A DNA stretch of 64,000 bases from Paracoccus mutanolyticus (GTDB taxonomy: Bacteria; Pseudomonadota; Alphaproteobacteria; Rhodobacterales; Rhodobacteraceae), in NCBI RefSeq assembly GCF_003285265.1, contig NZ_CP030239.1, positions 3,070,131-3,134,130 on the forward strand, read 5' to 3'. This document shows, in pieces, positions 40,657 to 53,009 of the stretch; the stretch's first letter is position 1, and every line of letters begins with the position of its first letter. Both the position numbers and the translations under genes were made by a program. The notes beneath the pieces are model-generated. The model was not told where the DNA came from, did no database searches, and saw only the letters and a list, made by a program, of their open reading frames with translations.

Positions 40657-41639
40657 GTGCGACGCATTCATTCTTTGGACTATGTTAAAACGTTTCTGGC
40701 TGTCATTGTTGTCCTTGCCCATACCAACTGGTTGCAGACGCACCTGAGCCCGCCGGTCTTTGTGCTGGGCAACGGCTTGTTGCGCACGGTGGTGCCGCTG
40801 TTTTGCATCATCGCGGGCTACTTCCTTCACACCGCGGTCGAACGCGGCCGGACCGTCCGCTGGCTGTGGCGGGTCATGGCGCTGTATCTGTTCTGGATGG
40901 TGGCCTATCTGCCGATCTGGAAGGGGCAGGTCCATAGCCTTTGGTCGCTGACGACGACCCTGCTAAAGAATGGGGTTCTTTACCATGCAGGACTATCTTG
41001 AGCAGCATATCGCCGGGCTGGTGAAGGGAATGAAGCTCTGAATATGGATTTAATTATCCGAGTGCTATGCGCCGTGGTTCGTCGCGGTGCCGGCCGCTCT
41101 GTGTGCCGTGGCCGGGCTGGCGCTTGAATATGCCGATCTGTTCGGCGTGACCAGATCGCCGCGAGCAGCGCTATCGCAACGGGCTGTTCCTGTGCTTTCC
41201 CTTTCTGGCCATCGGCTATCTGATCCACAGCCGGATCAAGGCGCCCGGTGCGCGGCCGCTGCCCTCGGCGCGCCTGCTGTTGCCGGTCACGCTGGCGGGG
41301 CTTGTCCTGATGGGAGTCGAGGCCTGGCTGGTGCAGTCGCGGCTGGGCCTGGACGTGATGATCGAGATCCCGTTTGCCGGCTATGTCGCGGTGCCGGCCC
41401 TGTTCCTTCTGTGCCTGCAGGTCGAGATGCCGCCGCAGCCGGTCGATCTGGGGCTGATCTCGGCCACGATCTATTTCCTGCACGTCTGGGCCTTTCGCCT
41501 GGCCGACGTGCTGGGCATCCACAGCCTGCCCGGCTTGATGCTGATGGGCGTCGGCGTGCCGGTGCTGGCGGCGCTGTCCTATGGCGCGGCGTCGGGCCGG
41601 CTGCGCGGCCGGGCGGCTCGCCGGCCCCACGGCGGCTAA
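40657..41639 (+). pseudogene. Acyltransferase-3 family membrane protein, interrupted
   Basis: Front (40657-40990) shows the OafA-like opening R-I-H-S-L-D-Y-V-K-T-F-L-A and an H-T-N motif with membrane helices; the end (from about 41070) continues the same type of protein in two frames (L-E-Y-A-D-L-F-G-V-T-R, then L-P-V-T-L-A-G-L-V-L-M-G and later helices to 41639). About 75 bases in between are unrelated and bring a stop at 41001. A GTG start at 40657 is the only reasonable one. It would O-acylate a surface sugar. Confidence 0.72.
40988..41066 (+). pseudogene. Foreign gene-end fragment inside the acyltransferase
   Basis: In one frame it reads Y-L-E-Q-H-I-A-G-L-V-K-G-M-K-L then stop, like the end of an unknown gene, followed by an AT-rich stretch (ATATGGATTTAATTATCC). 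Source gene not identified. Confidence 0.4.
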
Positions 41640-42799
41640 AGCCAGGGATCCAGGAAGTCCCGCGGGATCATCAGGTTGTGCCGCCCCAGCCGGGTCACGT
41701 CCCGTTCGCCGCACAGCGCCATGGTCCCGGCCAGTTCGGCGCGGATGATGTGCAAGCGCGCGCTCGACCCCCGCCTCGCCCATGGCGCCCAGGCCATAGA
41801 TGAAGGCGCGGCCGATATGGGTCGCGTGGGCGCCCATCGCCAGGGCCTTGAGCACGTCCTGCCCCGAGCGGATGCCGCTGTCCAGATGCACCTCGATCCG
41901 GTCGCCGACCGCCTCGACGATCTCGGGCAGCATGCGGATGGAATGGCGGCGCCGTCCAGCTGGCGCCCGCCGTGGTTCGACACGATGATCGCGTCGGCGC
42001 CGAAATCGGCGGCGATGCGGGCGTCCTCGGGGTCGTTGATGCCCTTGAGGATCAGCTTGCCGCCCCACAGGTCGCGCACCCGGGCGATCTTTTTCCAGTC
42101 GAGTTGCGGGTCGAACTGCTCCGCCGTCCAGTCGATCAGCGAGGAGGGGTCGCCCACGCCCTTGGCATGGCCCACGATATTGCCGAAAAAGCGTCGCCTG
42201 GTGCGCAGCATCCCCATGCCCCAGCGCCATTTCGTCGCCATGTCCATCAGGACCGGCAGGGTCAGCCGGGGCGGGGCGGACAGGCCGTTCTTCAGGTCCT
42301 TGTGGCGCTGGCCCAGGATCTGCAGGTCCAGCGTCAGCACCAGGGCCGAGCAGTTGGCCCGCCGGGCGCGCTCGATGATCGCTTCCAGGAAATCCTGGTC
42401 GCGCATGACGTAAAGCTGGAACCAGAACGGCGCCTGGGTCGCCTCGGCCACGTCCTCGATCGAACAGATCGACATGGTGGACAGGGTAAAGGGCACGCCG
42501 AAGTCGCGGGCGGCGCGGGCGGCCTTGATCTCACCGTCGGGGGCCTGCATGCCGGTCATGCCGACCGGGGCCAGCGCCACCGGCATGGTCACCGGCTGGC
42601 CGATCATCGTGCTGGCGGTCGAGCGCCCGGACATGTCCACGGCCACCTTCTGGCGCAGCTTGATGCGGGCGAAATCGGTCGAATTCTCGCGAAACGTGCT
42701 TTCGGTATAGCTGCCGCTTTCGGCATAGTCATAGAACATGCGCGGCACACGGCGGCGATAGAGCGTCTTGAGGTCGTCGATGCAGGTGATGACGGGCAT
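41636..42799 (-). CDS. lldD: L-lactate dehydrogenase LldD, FMN type (compensated frameshifts)
   Basis: Flavin-dependent alpha-hydroxyacid oxidase family, 387 residues, oxidising L-lactate to pyruvate at the membrane. Recognised by Y-D-Y-A-E-S-G-S-Y, A-P-V-G-M-T-G, T-L-D-L-Q-I-L-G-Q-R-H-K-D and the catalytic His in S-N-H-G-G-R-Q-L-D. From about 41945 to 41765 the correct sequence (E-I-V-E-A-V-G-D-R-I-E-V-H-L-D-S-G-I-R) lies in another frame and then returns, so two indels cancel. The end overlaps the acyltransferase end by four bases. Confidence 0.9.
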   Translation of the reverse strand: MPVITCIDDLKTLYRRRVPRMFYDYAESGSYTESTFRENSTDFARIKLRQKVAVDMSGRSTASTMIGQPVTMPVALAPVGMTGMQAPDGEIKAARAARDFGVPFTLSTMSICSIEDVAEATQAPFWFQLYVMRDQDFLEAIIERARRANCSALVLTLDLQILGQRHKDLKNGLSAPPRLTLPVLMDMATKWRWGMGMLRTRRRFFGNIVGHAKGVGDPSSLIDWTAEQFDPQLDWKKIARVRDLWGGKLILKGINDPEDARIAADFGADAIIVSNHGGRQLDGAAIPSACCPRSSRRSATGSRCIWTAASARGRTCSRPWRWAPTRPISAAPSSMAWAPWARRGSSARLHIIRAELAGTMALCGERDVTRLGRHNLMIPRDFLDPWL

Positions 42800-42800
42800 G

Positions 42801-43161
42801 TCAGGGACTTTCGGTCGGGTCGGTGTCGGTGTCGGCGTCGCAGGTCCCCGCGCCGTCGGGGCAGTCGTCCAGCGAGCGGCGCGACAGCGCCTCGGCCCGG
42901 GCGCGCAGGCGTTGGCGCGCCGGGCCAGGTCGTCCGTCGCGCCGGGTGCGCCGCCGCCGCGCCGGGACAGGGCATCGGCGCGCGACGCCAGCGCATCGCC
43001 GGCAGGGGCGGGATCGTCGCGCCTCGGCCGCGTGGGCGGGCAGGGCGGGTTCGGCCAGCAGCTGGTCGGTCGGCATCAGCGCCGGGTAATCGCCCACCGC
43101 GTCGCCGCATCCGGCCAGCGCCAGCGCTCGCCAGGATACCGGGGATAGACCGCCGCGCCAT
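42801..43161 (-). pseudogene. Putative lipoprotein, several frameshifts
   Basis: Starts M-A-R-R-S-I-P-G-I-L-A; the lipobox A-L-A-G-C-G-D follows in a second frame, with P-A-L-M-P-T-D-Q-L-L-A-E-P, and the end L-R-A-R-A-E-A-L-S-R-R-S-L-D-D-C-P-D-G reaches the stop at 42801. About 110-120 residues if repaired. It lies one base upstream of lldD. Function unknown. Confidence 0.6.
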
Positions 43162-43282
43162 TCGCCTCTCCGTGCCAGAACCGCCGCGACAATAGGCCCA
43201 GCGCGCGGCCGGGGGCAAGATGGGGCGGGCCGTGCCCACGATCCCCTTTGCAACCCGGGCCCGCCATCCGATATAAGGGCGC

Positions 43283-45206
43283 ATGAGCCTGCCGCCCCAG
43301 TTCCTCGACGAAATCCGCGCCCGCGTGCCTCTGTCGCGCGTGATCGGGCGCAAGGTGGTCTGGGACCTGCGCCGCTCGAACCAGGCCAAGGGCGACTGGT
43401 GGGCGCCATGCCCCTTCCATGGCGAAAAGACCGCGTCCTTTCATGTCGATGACCAGAAGGGGTTCTATTACTGCTTCGGCTGTCACGCCAAGGGCGACGC
43501 ACTGACCTTCCTGCGCGAGGCCGAGGGCCTGGGTTTCATCGAGGCGGTCGAGCTGCTGGCCTCGGAGGCGGGCCTGCAGATGCCCGAACGCGACCCGCGC
43601 CAGGTCCAGCGCGCCGACCGCCGCACCGAACTGGTCGAGGTGATGGAGCAGGCCGTGCGCTGGTTCAGGATGCAGCTGGGCATGGGCGCGGCCGAACAGG
43701 CGCGCGCCTATCTGGCGCGGCGCGGCCTTGACCCGGCGGCTTGCGAGCAGTTCGGCATCGGCTATGCCCCCGACCAGCGGCAGGGGCTGTTCAACGCCCT
43801 GCGCAGCAAGGGCATCGCCGAGGCGCTGATAGTCGAGGCCGGGCTTTGCGCCAAGCCCGACGACGGCGGCGCGCCCTTCGATCGGTTCCGCGGCCGGATC
43901 ATGTTCCCGATCCGCGATGCGCGCGGGCGCTGCATCGCCTTCGGCGGCCGCTCGCTGGATCCGAACGCGCGGGCCAAGTACCTGAACTCGCCCGAAACGC
44001 CGCTGTTCGACAAGGGGCGCAACCTTTACAACCTCGGGCCCGCGCGGGCGGCGGTGGCCAAGGGCAAGCCGCTGATCGTGGCCGAAGGCTATATGGACGT
44101 GATCGCTCTGGTCCGGGCCGGGTTCGAGGGCGCCGTGGCCCCCCTGGGCACCGCCATCACCGAAGACCAGTTGCGGCTGATGTGGCGCGTCTCGCCCGGC
44201 CGGCGATCGCGCTGGACGGCGACACCGCGGGCCTGCGCGCGGCGCTGCGGCTGATCGACCTGGCGCTGCCGATGACCGCGCCGGGGCAGGCGCTGCGTTT
44301 CGCCTTTCTGCCCCAGGGCCAGGATCCCGACGACCTGATCCGCGCCAAAGGCGCAGGCGCCATGTCGGCCGTGCTGGAGGAATCGCGTCCCCTGGTCGAC
44401 CTGCTCTGGCGGCGCGAGACCGAGGGCCGGGTCTTTGACAGCCCGGAACGCAAGGCGGCGCTGGACAAGGCGCTGGGGGATGCCATCGCCAGGATCCCCG
44501 ACAAGGATACCCGCGACCATTATTTCGCCGCGCTGAAATCCCTGAAATGGGAGCTGTTCGGCCATCGCCGCCGCGAGACTGCCCAGCCCTCCCGCCCGGC
44601 CTGGCAGCCACGCGGCATGCGCGGGGCGGCGCCGCTGCCGGTGGCGCCGGCGGCCCCGACCCGGGCCTCGCGCCTGTCCTCGCCCGATGCCGGCGAGCGC
44701 GAGGCCGAGGAGCTGATCGAGGCGATGATCCTGGCGATCTGCGCCACCCATCCCGCCCTGATCGGCCCGGTCGAGCCCCGTCTGGAACGGCTGGAGCCGG
44801 CCGACCCCGACCGGGCGCAACTGATCCATGACCTGCTGGCCGGAACCCAGTCGCAGGCGGGCCAGCGCGCCCTTGAAAGCATCATGGCCGAGCCCCATGT
44901 CAGGGCGGCTCCGGCGATCCTGCGCCCGCAGGACGGGGATGCCGCGGCCGAGGTTCTGGTCAATGCGCTGGACCGCATCGAATCGCGTCGCATCGCGCGC
45001 GAGGAAATCGCCCGCGCCGAGGCCGAGATCGAGGGACTGGCGGACGAGGGTCTGACCTGGCGCGTCGCGCAATCGGCGCGCGCCCGCCAGCAGGCGGACC
45101 ATCCCCGCTTTCGGACCTGTCGGATTTCGGCGAGGACCGCGAGGCATTGGCGGCGCAGCTTCGCGCTGCCGTCGAGAACGAGATCTGGCGCAAGCCGCGC
45201 CGCTGA
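43283..45206 (+). CDS. dnaG: DNA primase DnaG (two frameshifts)
   Basis: Makes RNA primers at the replication fork. About 640 residues: zinc finger C-P-F-H-G-E-K-T and C-F-G-C-H near residues 41-66, catalytic TOPRIM with E-G-Y-M-D-V-I near residue 270 and D-G-D-T-A-G-L-R in the next frame, then the helicase-binding C-terminal domain. Frame changes occur at about 44195 and 45110; the true stop is TGA at 45204. Two independent breaks in an essential gene point to sequence error. rpoD follows 150 bases later. Confidence 0.93.
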
Positions 45207-45357
45207 CATCCTCTGCGAATTACTCGCCGGGGATGTTTTGACGAACCGCCGGGCCGGGACCGGGGCGGCCTTTGAATCCGCCTCTGATTCGGATAGAACC
45301 GCCCGACAGCCGATCCCGATTCGCCGATTCGCGAATCACCGCTTCAAGGGAGCCAGC

Positions 45358-47351
<1,994 letters not shown>

Positions 47352-47378
47352 GGGGCTGAATCCCCAAGGCCGGAAAGC

Positions 47379-47406
47379 AAAACCCCCGCCGGATGGCGGG
47401 GGTTTT
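47379..47406. terminator. Bidirectional terminator between rpoD and the FMN reductase gene
   Basis: AAAACCCCCGCC-GGAT-GGCGGGGGTTTT, perfect 12-base stem. Confidence 0.9.
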
Positions 47407-47414
47407 CGTTGGCC

Positions 47415-47963
47415 TCAGCCGTGCTTTTCGATCCAGTCGGCCAGCGCGTTCACGAAGCCTTTCAGGAACTCGGCGGTCTTTTCGTCGGTTACGCTGCCAT
47501 CCTCGGCATAGGCGTCATCCTTCCACTGGATATAGGCTTCGGGCTGGCTCATCACGATCGCGCCGACATGCAGCAGATCGTTTTTCAGATGGCCCTGTGC
47601 CATCGCGGCGCCGATTGCGCCCGGCGAGGTGCCGGTGACGGCCGCGGGCTTGCCGCTCCAGGAGTTGTCGCCCCAGGGACGGGTGCCCCAGTCCAGCGCG
47701 TTCTTGATGACGCCGGGATAGGTGCGGTTGTATTCCGGCGTGACCACCAGCACCCCGTCGGCCTGCTTCAGCGTTTCCTTGAACTCAAGGACCGGGGCGG
47801 GCGGGCTGTCCCACAACTCGTCATTGTAGTGGGGCAGCGCGCCGATGTTCAGCTCGGTAAAGGTCAGCCGGCCCTCGGCCAGCGTCTCGAGCGCCTTCGC
47901 AAGCTTGCGGTTCAGCGACTGCTGGCGCAGCGATCCGACGAGAAGGGCGACGGTCTTGGTCAT
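47415..47963 (-). CDS. NADPH-dependent FMN reductase (chromate/quinone reductase type)
   Basis: 182-residue flavodoxin-like enzyme. G-S-L-R-Q-Q-S-L-N-R-K near residue 10 binds FMN phosphate; T-P-E-Y-N-R-T-Y-P-G-V-I-K-N-A-L-D-W is the family signature. Likely reduces quinones or other electrophiles. ATG has AGGAGAGTTCCC upstream. It is divergent from rmuC. Confidence 0.93.
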   Translation of the reverse strand: MTKTVALLVGSLRQQSLNRKLAKALETLAEGRLTFTELNIGALPHYNDELWDSPPAPVLEFKETLKQADGVLVVTPEYNRTYPGVIKNALDWGTRPWGDNSWSGKPAAVTGTSPGAIGAAMAQGHLKNDLLHVGAIVMSQPEAYIQWKDDAYAEDGSVTDEKTAEFLKGFVNALADWIEKHG

Positions 47964-48115
47964 GGGAACTCTCCTGATTGGTGATCGGGTCCGGCCAATA
48001 GCTATGGCCGGATCGGGAAAGTTGTAAGTGGAGTTCGTCTTGCATTTTCGGGGCAAAAGGGGAACAGTCGGCGCAAGCCGGAACGGACCGGCAGGCACAA
48101 AAGGCGGGCAGGACG

Positions 48116-49579
48116 GTGCTTCAGGACCAAATTCTTCAATCTTGGATGACAGATACGGGGAATTTGCAGATTCTTTCGATGCTGTTCCTGGGTCTGTTCC
48201 TGGCGGCGGTTGTTGCGCTGTGGCGAACGCGGCGTTCTGCCGCTGCGGCCGCGGCGGCCGGTGCGGAACGCGAGGCCGCGCTGCGCGCCCGGATCGAGGC
48301 CGATCAGGACGGCCTGCGCGACCAGTTGCTGATCGCCGGCAGGCTGGAAACCCGGGCCGAGGCCTTGTCGCAGCGCATCGGCGAACTGGCCGAGGAACGC
48401 GACGGCCGAGGATGCGTTGCACCGCAACGCCATGCCCGTGCCGAGGTCGCGCGGATGGCCGAGACCCGGCTTGCAGCACAGCAGGACAGCGAGACGGCCG
48501 AGCGCGATATCGCCACCCTGCGCGAATTGCGCGAGGAGATGACCCGCCAGTTCCGGCTTATGGCGAACGAAACCCTGCGCAGCCAGGGGGCCGAGATGCA
48601 AAAGGCCCATGGCGAGCAGCTTTCCGCCCTGCTGACGCCGTTCCGTGAACAGGTCAACCGCTTTCAGACCGAGCTTCAGACCCGCAACAAGGCCACGGAC
48701 GAGGAACGCGCCCGGCTGAAGGAACAGATCGAATACCTGCACAAGCGGTCCGAGCAGATCTCGGCCGAGGCGGTGGCGCTGACCCGCGCGCTCAAGGGCG
48801 ACAGCCAGAAGCGCGGCGCCTGGGGCGAGATGATCCTGGAGCGTATCCTTGAGGATTCAGGCCTGATCGCGGGTACGCATTATATCGCCCAGGCCAGCCA
48901 CACCGATGCCGACGGCCGGCGCTGGCGGCCCGACGTTATCGTGAAGATGCCGCAGAAGAAGCTGCTGGTGGTGGACAGCAAGGTCTCGCTCAATGCCTAT
49001 GAGGAGGCGGTGAACGCGGACGACCTGGCGCTGCGCGAGGCGGCCTTGCGGCGGCATGTCGCCTCGGTCCGGGGGCATGTGCAGCAACTGGCAGCCAAGG
49101 GCTATCAGGCGCTGGACGATGCGGGCGATCACGGCGGCACGGTGGATTACGTTCTGATGTTCATCCCCATCGAGGGCGCCTTTTCCGAGGCGCTGCGGGT
49201 CGATCCCGACCTGGCCCGCTTTGCCATGGAAAACCGCGTGGGCCTGGCCACGCCCACGACCCTGATGCTGACGCTGCGCACTGTGGACCATATCTGGACG
49301 GTCGAGCGGCGCGAATCGAACGCCATGCAGATCGCCGCGCGGGCGGGCCAGCTCTACGACAAGCTGCATGGATTCGTGTCCTCGATGGAGGATGTCGGCA
49401 CCGCGCTGGAGCGGGCGCAGAAAAGCCATGCGACCGCGCTTGACCGGCTGACGCGGGGGTCGGGCAACGTGATCCGGCAGGCCGAGATGCTGCGCGAACT
49501 GGGTGCGCGCACGCAAAAGCGGCTTGCGCTGGACCACGACGGCGCACGTCTTGAACTGCCCGACGCGGCCGCCGAATGA
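48116..49579 (+). CDS. rmuC: DNA recombination protein RmuC
   Basis: 487 residues: N-terminal membrane anchor (about 19-36), long coiled coil, then the nuclease-like RmuC domain (W-G-E-M-I-L-E-R-I-L-E, P-D-V-I-V-K-M-P, V-D-S-K-V-S-L-N-A-Y). It limits inversion at short repeats in E. coli. At 48405-48440 a short stretch is out of frame and then restored. A GTG start is taken; an ATG ten codons later is possible. The yjbQ gene starts in its stop codon. Confidence 0.92.
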   Translation: MLQDQILQSWMTDTGNLQILSMLFLGLFLAAVVALWRTRRSAAAAAAAGAEREAALRARIEADQDGLRDQLLIAGRLETRAEALSQRIGELAEERDGRGCVAPQRHARAEVARMAETRLAAQQDSETAERDIATLRELREEMTRQFRLMANETLRSQGAEMQKAHGEQLSALLTPFREQVNRFQTELQTRNKATDEERARLKEQIEYLHKRSEQISAEAVALTRALKGDSQKRGAWGEMILERILEDSGLIAGTHYIAQASHTDADGRRWRPDVIVKMPQKKLLVVDSKVSLNAYEEAVNADDLALREAALRRHVASVRGHVQQLAAKGYQALDDAGDHGGTVDYVLMFIPIEGAFSEALRVDPDLARFAMENRVGLATPTTLMLTLRTVDHIWTVERRESNAMQIAARAGQLYDKLHGFVSSMEDVGTALERAQKSHATALDRLTRGSGNVIRQAEMLRELGARTQKRLALDHDGARLELPDAAAE

Positions 49580-50001
49580 CCTTGCTGCGCCTGACCGTGC
49601 AGACCGGCGGGCCCGGCTGCCACGACATCACGGATCGCATCGCCGGATGGCTGGGCGAGATCGCTGCGGCAGAGGGCGTGGTCACGGTGTTCCTGCGCCA
49701 CACCTCGGCCTCTCTGCTGATCCAGGAAAATGCCGATCCCGACGTGCAGCGCGATCTGCTGGCCTGGCTTGACCGTCTGGCACCGCCGGCCGATGCGCCC
49801 TCGATGGGCTGGATCACCCACCGCGCAGAGGGGCCCGACGACATGCCGGCCCACATCAAGGCGGCGGTCCTGCCCACCAGCCTGCAGATTCCGGTCGCAG
49901 GCGGGCGGATGGTCCTGGGAACCTGGCAAGGGATCTATCTGGTGGAACACCGCCGTGCGCCCCATTGGCGCGAGGTCGTGGCCAAGTTTCAGGCAGGTTG
50001 A
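49576..50001 (+). CDS. yjbQ: YjbQ family protein (UPF0047)
   Basis: 141 residues with F-L-R-H-T-S-A-S-L-L-I-Q-E-N near residue 39 and a C-terminal G-T-W-Q-G-I-Y-L-V-E-H-R, the UPF0047 signatures. Some members have weak thiamine-phosphate synthase activity; the physiological role is open. ATGA overlap with rmuC. Confidence 0.93.
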   Translation: MTLLRLTVQTGGPGCHDITDRIAGWLGEIAAAEGVVTVFLRHTSASLLIQENADPDVQRDLLAWLDRLAPPADAPSMGWITHRAEGPDDMPAHIKAAVLPTSLQIPVAGGRMVLGTWQGIYLVEHRRAPHWREVVAKFQAG

Positions 50002-50098
50002 CGATTGCGGGTGCCCAAACCCAGAAAACGTCTTTCCCTTAACCGGATGTTATGAAAACTTGCGCAACAAACGGGCAGGCTTTGGGCAAGGGCAGGGC

Positions 50099-50959
50099 AT
50101 GGCTTCATCGAACCGATCGCAGACGGTCCAGGGCCTCACCCTGATCGCGCCGCCCTTGGGCTATGCCGTCCTGGTCATGGCCGCGCCGCTGCTGACGATC
50201 CTGGCCTATTCCTTTCTCAAGGACGGCTATCTGACGGTCATCCGCGAATTCACGCTGGAAAACTATCGCGCGGTCTGGGCCGACCCGATCTTTCACAAGA
50301 TCATGCTGCGGTCGCTGGGCGTCGCGGCGCTGGTCACCCTGGTCACGGTCGTGCTGGCCTTTCCGGTGCTATTTCCTCAGCTTCGTGGTGGCGCCCGGAA
50401 AGAGTCGCTTGGCTTTTCCTGATCACCATCCGTTGGACCAGACCTGATCCGGGTTTTCCTGTGGAAGGTGATCCTGGGCTATAACGGCGTCATCAATTCG
50501 GGGCTGAAATCGCTGGGCATCATCGAGCAGCCGCTGACCTTCATCCTGTACAACGTCAATTCGATGGTCATCACCCTGGCCCATGCCTATGCGCCCTTCG
50601 CCATCCTGCCGATCTATATCGCGCTGGAAAAGATCGACCGCTCGCTGCTGGAAGCCGGGCGCGACCTGGGCGAAAGCCGAGCCATGACCTTCTGGCGCGT
50701 GACGCTGCCGCTGGCCATGCCGGGCGTGGTGGCGGCGGCGCTGATCGTCTTCATCCCGACCATCGGGGATTACGTCACCCCGGCCCTGATCGGGGGTGGC
50801 AAGATCCCGATGATCGCCAACATGATCCAGGCGCAGATGCTGGACCTGGACAACAGGCCCATGGGCTCGGCCCTGGCGGTGACGGCGATGCTGATCGTCG
50901 CGGTGCTCAGCCTGCTCTTCGTGGCGCTGAACCGGCGCTTCCTGAAGGTGCGGGCATGA
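50099..50959 (+). CDS. potB: ABC transporter permease, spermidine/putrescine (PotB) type, frameshifted
   Basis: First inner-membrane permease of a polyamine-type importer. The front (50099-50360) has the opening helix and L-E-N-Y-R-A-V-W; the end (50465-50959) has the permease signature E-A-G-R-D-L-G-E-S-R-A-M-T-F-W-R-V-T-L-P. Several small indels lie between 50360 and 50465, where fragments of the expected F-L-S-F-V-V-A-P-G-K and I-R-V-F-L-W-K-V are seen in different frames. The end overlaps potC by ATGA. Confidence 0.88.
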
Positions 50960-51761
50960 AGGGCGGCACGGGCCTGCGCGCCTATGCGCTGATCTATCTG
51001 CTGTTCCTTTACGCGCCGATCCTGCTTTTGCCGATCTTTGCGTTCAATTCGGGCACCATCATCGCCTTTCCGCTGAAGGGCTTCACGACCGAATGGTTTG
51101 CGCAGATGGTCGGCAATGCCTCGCTGCGCAAGGCGCTGACGAACTCGCTGGTCATCGCGGTCAGCGCCTCTGTCCTGGCGACCTGCCTGGGCGTCTTTGC
51201 GGCCCGCGCCTCGACCCGGTCCAGTTTCCCGGCAAGGCGATCATGTGGCTGATCATGCTGCCGCTGGTCCTGCCCGAGATCATCGTCTCGATCTCGCTTC
51301 TGGTGGTGCTGCTGTCTCTGGGCGTCAAGCTGTCGATCCTGACGGTGATCCTGGGCCACACGCTGATCTGCATGCCCTATGCGACGGTGATCCTGTCCAC
51401 CGCCTTCAACTCGCTCGACCGCTCGCTCGAAGAGGCGGCCTATGACCTGGGCGAAACCCGGATCAGCGCGTTCCGGCTGGTGATCCTGCCGCTGGTCATG
51501 CCGGGGATCATATCCTCGCTGCTGATGAGCTTCACGATCAGCCTGGACGAATTCATCATCGCCTTCTTCCTGGCCGGGAACGAGCCGACCTTGCCGACCT
51601 ACATCTTCAGCCAACTGCGCTTTCCCAAGCAGATCCCGATGATCATGGCGCTGGGTACGGTGCTGGTGGTCATGTCGAACCTGCTGCTGACCATTGCCGA
51701 ATATTTCCGCCGTCGCGGCATCGCGAAGACCGGCGCCAAGGATACCGGAGGCTTCGTATGA
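50956..51761 (+). CDS. potC: ABC transporter permease, spermidine/putrescine (PotC) type, frameshifted
   Basis: Second permease, about 265 residues. The signature E-E-A-A-Y-D-L-G-E-T-R-I-S-A-F-R is in the second part. The frame changes at about 51215 (F-A-A-R-A-S-T-R to V-Q-F-P-G-K-A-I-M-W). ATGA overlaps at both ends tie it to potB and potA. Confidence 0.9.
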
Positions 51762-52912
51762 GCACCCAGACCAGTTCCGCCGCCCATCGCGCCCGCACGG
51801 CCACCGCCCGACCGATGATCGAATGTCGGGGGGTGCAGAAATACTATGGCGATTATCACGCGCTGCGTGGCATCGACCTGACCATCCGCGCGGGCGAGTT
51901 CTTTTCCCTGCTGGGCCCGTCGGGCTGCGGCAAGACGACGCTTTTGCGCACCATCGCCGGGTTCGAGGAGATCAGCGACGGCGTCGTGCTGATCGACGGG
52001 CAGGACATGCAGAACGTGCCGGCGAACCGGCGGCCGACGAACATGGTGTTCCAGTCCTATGCCATCTTTCCGCATCTGACCGTGGCCGAAAACGTAGGCT
52101 TCGGCCTGCGCCGCGACCCCCGCTCGCGCGCCGAAAAGGCGGCGGCGGTCGAAGAGGCGTTGGCCATGGTCGGGCTTGCGGGCTATGGCGGGCGGGCCAG
52201 CCACGCCCTGTCCGGGGGCCAGCGCCAGCGCGTCGCCCTGGCCCGGGCGCTGATCCTGAAGCCCAAGGTGCTGCTGCTGGACGAGCCGCTGTCGGCCCTG
52301 GATCGCAAGATGCGCGAGCAGATGCAGGTCGAGCTGATCAAGCTGCAGCGCCAGGTCGGCATCACCTTCGTCCTTGTCACCCACGATCAGGAGGAGGCGC
52401 TGGTCATGTCCGACCGCATCGCCGTCATGTTCGAGGGGCAGATCGCCCAGCTTGACGGGCCCGAGGCGCTTTATGCCCGCCCCTCCAGCCGGCGCGTCGC
52501 GAATTTCATCGGGGTGATGAACTTCCTGCCGGCGCGGATCCTGGGCGAAACGGCCGCCGGAGTCGAGGTCGAGGTGTCAGGCCTTGGCCGGGCCGAGATA
52601 CCGGCGGCCAACATCAGCCATTCGGACCCCGGGGACGAGGGCCCTTCGGTCGGCTTCCGCCCCGAGGCGGTGTCGCTGGTCGGCGCGGGCCAGCCGGTCG
52701 CGGGCCGCGCCACCCCCGGCGTCATCGACGAGGTCGTCTATTACGGCGACATGACTTATTACGACGTGCGGCTGGACGGCTCGGCCGGGTTCGATGGCAC
52801 CGCGCGGCCCGTGCGGATCGCCATGCGCAATGTCTTTGGGCGCGAGGTGCAGGATGTCGGAACCCGCGCGAATGTGACCTGGTCCCCCGGCTCGCTGGTG
52901 CTTTTCCGCTGA
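51758..52912 (+). CDS. potA: ABC transporter ATP-binding protein, PotA type
   Basis: 384 residues. Walker A G-P-S-G-C-G-K-T-T, Q-loop, signature L-S-G-G-Q-R-Q-R, Walker B L-L-L-D-E-P-L-S-A-L-D, switch His, and a C-terminal TOBE domain. It energises polyamine or related uptake. The frame is intact. No substrate-binding protein gene is present on either side, so it must lie elsewhere. Confidence 0.94.
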   Translation: MSTQTSSAAHRARTATARPMIECRGVQKYYGDYHALRGIDLTIRAGEFFSLLGPSGCGKTTLLRTIAGFEEISDGVVLIDGQDMQNVPANRRPTNMVFQSYAIFPHLTVAENVGFGLRRDPRSRAEKAAAVEEALAMVGLAGYGGRASHALSGGQRQRVALARALILKPKVLLLDEPLSALDRKMREQMQVELIKLQRQVGITFVLVTHDQEEALVMSDRIAVMFEGQIAQLDGPEALYARPSSRRVANFIGVMNFLPARILGETAAGVEVEVSGLGRAEIPAANISHSDPGDEGPSVGFRPEAVSLVGAGQPVAGRATPGVIDEVVYYGDMTYYDVRLDGSAGFDGTARPVRIAMRNVFGREVQDVGTRANVTWSPGSLVLFR

Positions 52913-53009
52913 TTTCCAGGGACCTGCGCAGGTTCCTGCCGCCGTGCCGTTTGCAGGGCCGCGCGCGACGTGCCACCTTTGCCCCGCAATGCAACAGACG
53001 GAGATCGAG

